A program made the position numbers and the translations under genes. Under the pieces are notes generated by a model. That model saw only the letters and a program-made list of their open reading frames with translations. It did not search any database and was not told where the DNA came from. DNA of 64,000 nt, taken from Lichtheimia corymbifera B2541 (Eukaryota; Mucoromycota; Mucoromycetes; Mucorales; Lichtheimiaceae). The DNA lies in contig JNEU01000740.1 in the NCBI GenBank assembly GCA_000697475.1, positions 1-64,000 of the forward strand. The letters are read 5' to 3'. The first letter of the stretch is position 1, and every line of letters begins with the position of its first letter. Positions 58,186 to 64,000 of the stretch are shown piece by piece.

Positions 58186-58592
58186 CATATAGCATGACGC
58201 TTACAGCATAGTAAAAACATAAAGGTGCCTTTATCTCTAAACTTTACACTGAAGCGTGGGGTCTTCAATCGAACAAAGTTGCTCGTCGGGGACAAACGCA
58301 TCTTGTCTGCAAGTTTCACGATCAAGCCCGATTTCGCAAATGGTCGTCTAAAAAAACCCAAGAGGTTGACCCCCGATCTACTTTGGCCGGTGGTGACATT
58401 GGGTGAATGTGAGATTGGCGAGCCTGATCGTGAAACTTGCACACAAGGTGCGCTTGACGCCGGTGAGCAACTTTGTTCGATTGAAGACCCCACGTTTCAT
58501 TGTAAAGTTTAGAGATACAGGCACCTTTATGCGTTACATATGCTGTAACCATGATGCTATATGGAGAGTGGTGTTTGTTCATTGTGAAGTAT
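58150..58592. repeat. Foldback unit C1
   Basis: Closely related to unit A1 (134-596): arms about 58150-58345 and 58390-58592, with the arm module (GCGTGGGGTCTTCAATCGAA, then CAAAGTTGCTCGTCGGGG) in both orientations. The two arms differ at scattered sites. It overlaps the right end of C0, so the two units share one terminal repeat. Confidence 0.8.
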
Positions 58593-58652
58593 CATGCAAA
58601 TGAGCTGTGTTGCACAAGCACGCCCCTGCGCACCTTCCGCTATATTAGAATC

Positions 58653-60060
58653 CAGCTACTTTACAATGAACAACCCACCACTTGTCATATAGCATGATGG
58701 TTACAGCATATGTAAAAACACAAAGGCGCCTGTATATCCAAATCTACATAATGATGTGTAGAGGCTTTATGAGAACGATATTGATCAGCATGACCGAGAG
58801 AACCTCCTGACCAAGTTTCGACGTCCCCACCAGCAATATCGGCGCGCACGGCCGTACACCCTATTTATGTTACCATCCATTCGTCGTCTCTCCTACATTC
58901 AATGTTTTCATAATGAACTCTGGGGCTTTATGAGAACGATATTGATCAGCATGACCGAGAGAACCTCCTGACCAAGTTTCGACGTCCCCACCAGCAATAT
59001 CGGCGCGCACGGCCGTACACCCTATTTATGTTACCATCCATTCGTCGTCTCTCCTACATTCAATGTTTTCATAATGAACTCTGGGGACTTTATGAGAACG
59101 AAATTGCTCGGCGTGATCGAAAGGATGTTGTGTGAAAGTTTCAGGTTCGAGGTAGGCAATCTCGGGGAGCAGGAGCGTCTACCGTACTTTCTCCTATATT
59201 TGGGCTGCCCCGCATTCAAAATGTTCATAATGAACCATGCGGTTTTTAAATGAATGGAGTTGATCAGCATGTGCGATTGTACCGTCTGACAAAGTTTCAA
59301 GTACGAGATGGGCAATCCCAAGATAATGTATACTAAATGACATTCCAATGAATCCGGGCGGGGTACGGAATTTCCGTCCGTCATAGTCAATCCCACATTA
59401 TGCTCTACAATTCGAAATCTTCAAATGAAGTGTGGGTTCTTTATTAAGACAAAGTTGTTCGGAATGTCTTAGAGCATATTGTGTGAAAGTTTGAGGGTCG
59501 AGTCAAGCAATCCCAATAATATGCAATGATATCAGCGTATATGTGATATGCCTGACTGTCTGACAGATTTAATTTCCACCTCTTCCACTCTCGGCATCTT
59601 GCCTCTTCCTCCTCCCATTCTCAACTGTTGCCCCATTCAAGTACAACTACCACCTGCGAACGATTGTCCTGTTTCAACCCATCATGTCAATCCCACAGCT
59701 GTCTTGATCCTATTGTCTTTGACTGAATGGTAACTCCATGGCGCGTGTACCCGCTACAATACCCGCGTTTCTTGACACAACACATGTTCTTGTACACTCT
59801 TCTGCCACAACCAATCGTAACAGCGTTCATTCCAGCAGTTACTATTAGCAATGACTTTATTGTATCAAGTAGCGTTCACAATCTTGTCACTCTACTACTA
59901 CAACACGCTCCTCTGCCACAGCCATCCCGTAACAGCAGCTGCCATTAGCAAGGTCTTCACTGTCTCAAGTTACTTGCGGCCTCTTCACGCGGACAGCTGA
60001 TAGCCATTGTATAAAAGCAGCTTTATTTACGTGTGGCAACTTGCAATGATGCATACGACT
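58653..60060 (+). repeat. Dispersed repeat copy C (tandem modules and 3' part)
   Basis: Same order as copies A and B: foldback-type left end, modules at about 58750, 58910, 59070, 59230 and 59425, then the 3' part with CCACAACCAATCGTAACAGC and CGTTCATTCCAGCAGTTA. It lacks the ~1 kb insertion of copy A. It includes an almost exact 161-bp tandem duplication (58763-58923 and 58924-59084). Confidence 0.75.
58763..59084 (+). repeat. 161-bp tandem duplication
   Basis: 58763-58923 and 58924-59084 are nearly identical, including CGACGTCCCCACCAGCAATA and CACGGCCGTACACCCTATTT. The third module downstream is diverged, so the duplication is recent relative to the array. Copy A has only one such unit (about 1418-1580). 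Confidence 0.85.
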
Positions 60061-60702
60061 TCTAATGGATGGTCCCATATGAGCTATCAAGTATCCCGCA
60101 ATACAAGCACTCTTCGCCTTGTTGAGCTGCACTGAAAATGACCAAGAAAGAGAGAGACCAACTCTCGGATGGAAAAGGAAGCATATCAGCAGCGATCACA
60201 GAGGCTCTTTCTTATTGGACTCGCAACGGTTATGGATGATGGGATGGATGCAATCAAATGCAGTAATGTGGAATCTTCGAATGCTGCTTTGGTTACTTGG
60301 CGCGTCGTCAGCTTTTGCAATGGCGCGACACAGTCGTATCCAACGTGAAATCTTTGCAGTCCTAGGTATGGCATTGTAATATCAATCCATCTGTTTTGTT
60401 TGTGGGATTTGGATAGCTAATGGACGTATCATAATGTATTTACGTCTACTACTGCAGCTTAGTGAACCATTCTCAATAAATCTGTAACTGTGCGTGGTAT
60501 GCTTTCCCCTTTTATTCCAATGTGCATTGTGTACAGATATTTTCAACATCATATAAGATATTCTCTTTGTTGATTTTCACATACAAGCGTGCATAAACAA
60601 GAAATGCTGATTCAAGAGCATCTGGGATTCAAGTCAATTTCTCAGAGTGTGTGTGTGTGCGATCAAGTGCATCCGTTTCTATCACGAAGAACAAAGAACG
60701 GC
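60061..60702. promoter_or_regulatory. SEC24 upstream region
   Basis: About 0.64 kb. The ORF at 60119-60379 shows no domain and no splice partner, so it is not called. A short GT run (60646-60658) lies ~45 bp before the SEC24 start. It contains no other visible gene. Confidence 0.4.
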
Positions 60703-63700
60703 ATGAGCAGCCATCAACGACCACCACCCATGGGCACTACTGCACCCACTACTCGTCCACAAACCTCTTCCCAACCCGGCATGAGACCACCAGCACCACC
60801 AGTACCTGGCATGCAACAACCCAACAACGCGATCCCACTCAGACCGCCCGCGTATACACAATCTGCAGGTGCATAATATAACTCTCCCCCACCAAGTCTC
60901 GACCAATCTATACTTTATAACGTGAATGAGTATTCTTACAATGTCAGTAATTGAGTAGGTGCACCTATTCGACCTGTCTATGGCCAACCTATGCAGCCTG
61001 TACGTCCTGCTGTTGGTAGTAATACTGTTCCTCCTCCTCCTCGTCCACATATGGTACGCCCCCCACCACATCCAACACCATCCAACATTGCTTCTCAACC
61101 TATGATTCCCGGGCAACCTGTTGCAAGTGCTCATCCAAGCCCACCATCAGCTAATTCCTTGGTATCGCCTATGCAAAACATGAATTTGGAACATCAACGC
61201 CCCAATGTACCATTACAGGTAAGCGCATAATACGTGGGTGAGTGTGTATAGGCGCATGACCTAATCATGTGATATAGAAAGCGACATCAAAGCGTGTTTA
61301 TCCAACAATGGCATCAGGATCTCCAGCAACAACAGCAACAGCCTCTACTGTTCCTGCAGGTGCACCATGGCCACATGGATTAGGTCCACATCAACAACCG
61401 ATATCTCCATCATTACAACAACAACGACCTCCTCCTCCTCCTCATCCTTCTCAAAGTGGATCCATGTCACCACATCATGGTAGCAGTCGATCAGCATCTG
61501 CAGGTGTCGGCTATACACAAGGACCATTCACGCATACCCAACAAAACCTTCCACCTGAATTACGTCCACCACAACAACCGCGACCTCGTATTGATCCCGA
61601 TCAAATGCCTGCACCTGTACAAGTACGAGAACAAGATCAACAGATATTCGGTGACAAGTTCTTTGGAACGCTTGAACGTGATCGGGTACCATTGGCTACA
61701 ACGGATTATATTGGATTGGATCAAGGTAAGTCAACGTCTTCTCAATGCAAGACAGGGGAACTTAAAGATGATGGGTCTAGGCAATTGTAATCCTCGTTAT
61801 ATGCAATCAAGTATGGATAAGATACCATTTAGCAAGGATCTGCTGGACACGTCAAAATTGCCATTGGGATTGGTGGTGCAACCTTTGGCCAAACCGAAAA
61901 AGGATGAAGTCCCTATTCAAGTGGTGGATCTCGGTGAAGAGGGGCCTATTCGCTGTAATCGCTGTCGAGCTTATATTAGTCCTTGGTGTACATTTACACA
62001 TGGTGGATCTCGATTTGAATGCAGTATTTGCTCACATTCCAATGAAGGTACATATATATATTGTGCTATAAGGTTGTATGCTCATTCTTCATTACTACTA
62101 GTGCCATCTTGGTATTTCTCCAATCTGGATATGTCTGGACGACGTGTGGATATCGATCAAAGACCCGAGTTGAGATATGGCTCTGTTGAATTTGCTGTAC
62201 CTGCCGATTACAATTCCTCAAGAACACCGGCTCCTCTCAATTACGTCTTTGCCATTGACGTTTCTGCACAAGCGGTGAAAAGTGGGATGGTGCAGGCTTC
62301 ATGTAATGCCATTAGGCACGCTTTATACGGCTCGAGTACTTCCAAGCTTGCAGCAGGCAACAAAATTGGATTGCTTACCTTTGATCGGTCCGTGCATTTT
62401 TACAATTTGGCGGTAAGTTTATTCTCTCTCCATGATGGACGACTCTTTTGCTGATCATCCATTTTTTTATAATAGGCTGGTTTATCACAAGCGCAAATGC
62501 TGGTCGTGGCCGATATCCATGATATGTTTATACCCTTGGAACACGGATTCCTCGTGGATCCCTTTGAATCTCAGTAAGTATCTGGAATAAGGGGATGTAG
62601 TAATGATGTCAATTAACCGTATAGATCTTAGGGATATCATCACAGATCTCCTCGATAGCATACCCCATTTATTCAAGAATGCAGCACGACCCGAGGCTGC
62701 TTTTGTGTCTGCAGTACAAGGATGTCTCATGGCTTTGGTAAGCATCCTGTTGAATACTTTAGGGCTATGTCTAATTGTAGTATATTTTAGACCAACAATG
62801 GCGGTAATGTCTTTGTGTTCCAATCGGTACTCCCCAATCATGGTCTTGGTGTGCTTCCTGCACGTGATGATAAGATGCTGTACAACACGGACAAGGAAAA
62901 GCAGTTACTGAATCCTCAAAATGATACTTACAAGGAGCTTGCGAATGAATGCGTCAAGAATGCCGTTTGCGTGCATACATGGCTATTCCCAGCACAGTAC
63001 ATTGACGTGGCCACGCTGGGTGTCATTTCGAGCCTAACGGGTGGTGATGTACGGTACTATCCAAATTTCTCGCCCAGTGAAGCAGGCAAGGTTACCTACC
63101 AATTGGATCATGATTTGCACCGTGAAGCTGGTTTTGATGGTGTGCTTCGTATTCGATGTTCGGATGGTAAGGTCGCTATCACATTTTACAAACATGGGTT
63201 GCTTATATGTATATGGGATTGCAGGTTTACAAGTGGTGGATCATTATGGCAATTGTCATATGAGTACATACACGGATATGGATTTGGCTGGTATCGATCA
63301 AGACAAGGCCATGGCAGCTGTTCTCAAGCATGACAGCAAACTTGACGTCAATCGCAACGTTTGCTTCCAGATGGCATTGCTATATACTACCAAGGCAGGT
63401 CAACGACGTGTGCGAGTGCATAATCTCAGTCTCCCGGTATCTGGTCAGATCGCAGAGGTGTTTAGGAGCGGGGATGAGGATACCACAGTGAGCATCTTGC
63501 TTCGAAAAGGTAAAGGACTACGAGCATGATCTTTGTTTTCAGTGCTGACCCATCCTTTTTCTCGCTGTAGCCATCTTTGATATGCAGCATAAGAGCAGGA
63601 AAGCAGTGCATGAAAAGATAACGGAAGAAAGTGTGGCTATCTTGACGGCCTATCGTACCAATTGTGCTGCAACGACATCAGCTGGTCAACTTATCCTTCC

Positions 63701-64000
63701 AGAAGCTTTCAAATTGTTGCCAGTGTATATGCACGCATCCATGCGATCACAAGCTTTGCGAGGAGGTTGGTATTTTTCTTTTTCTTTTACAGCACAACGA
63801 CATGTTCATTGATGACAATGATTATAGTGGGTGTGGATACCAACACGGATGTCAGAGTCAGCTCGATGAAGCTCTTGAACAGCATGGGTGTAGCTGATTT
63901 GGTCACCACGCTTTATCCACGACTTTATTGCGTTAGCGACATGAAGGATGATGAAGGGATCAGTAATCTGCGCGGAGAAGTGAAGCTGCCACCTATGGTA
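60703..64000 (+). CDS. SEC24: COPII coat subunit SEC24 (partial, 3' end beyond window)
   Basis: The cargo-selecting subunit of the COPII inner coat at ER exit sites. The N-terminal part is a Pro/Gln-rich disordered region (MSSHQRPPPMGTTAPTTRP ... PPELRPPQQPRPRIDPDQMP). The zinc-finger domain is IRCNRCRAYISPWCTFTHGG then FECSICSH, with four cysteines in two CxxC pairs. The trunk follows: LNYVFAIDVSAQAVKSGMVQ, GNKIGLLTFDRSVHFYNL and MFIPLEHGFLVDPFESQ. Beta-sandwich and helical parts are next: EAGFDGVLRIRCSDGLQVVD, NVCFQMALLYTTKAGQRRVR, VHNLSLPVSGQIAEVFRSGD and LILPEAFKLLPVYMHASMRS. The frame is open at the right edge (ending EVKLPPMV), so the gelsolin-like end is missing. About a dozen short introns. 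The ATG at 60703 follows a leader-like stretch. Confidence 0.93.

Noticed and set aside
60119..60379. ORF of 86 codons upstream of SEC24
   Set aside because: No domain, poor composition and position in a promoter-like region next to repeats.

Overview
The window is nuclear DNA of a filamentous fungus, most likely an early-diverging Mucoromycota/Mucorales species. The visible basis is short GT-AG introns (about 50-70 nt) in nearly every gene, compact spacing, fungal gene types (homocitrate synthase, POM152, TOM70, VCX1, a Gcn4-type bZIP) and moderate GC. The species assignment is inference. I recognise 23 protein-coding genes, one of them cut by the right edge, and no rRNA, tRNA or CRISPR array.

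Layout: 1-3.95 kb is a repeat-dense block of foldback/MITE-like units, a degenerate ~160-190 bp module and a 12-bp minisatellite. 4.2-25.4 kb carries an AMP-forming acyl/aryl ligase, SMU1, an OPT/YSL-like transporter, an arrestin-fold protein, homocitrate synthase, a small secreted protein, CCT3, peptidyl-tRNA hydrolase and a BBE-like FAD oxidoreductase. 25.4-27.3 kb holds a solo repeat fragment and unresolved coding debris. 27.3-31.4 kb has a heat-shock-factor-type regulator and a Gcn4/CpcA-like bZIP gene, divergently transcribed, the latter with a uORF-bearing leader. 31.7-37.9 kb has TOM70, an STK19-family protein and UTP15. 37.9-39.85 kb is a second copy of the repeat block. 40.0-57.1 kb is gene-dense: FRA10AC1, GABA transaminase, FTase/GGTase-I alpha, a UBA-UAS-UBX protein, MtnB, VCX1, a low-complexity hypothetical and POM152. 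57.4-60.1 kb is a third copy of the repeat block, and SEC24 runs off the right end.

Most genes are housekeeping: splicing (SMU1, FRA10AC1), folding (CCT3), ribosome biogenesis (UTP15), organelle import (TOM70), secretion (SEC24), nuclear pore (POM152) and prenylation. An amino-acid theme is present: lysine biosynthesis, methionine salvage, GABA catabolism and a candidate general-control regulator with the leader architecture of GCN4/cpc-1.

The most unusual content is the repeat system. Three intergenic loci share one family in the same orientation. Its core module occurs both as tandem degenerate repeats and, inverted, as the arms of large hairpins. One copy is interrupted by a ~1 kb insertion with a perfect 12-bp direct repeat at its ends, a terminal A-run and an orientation-switching 12-mer minisatellite.
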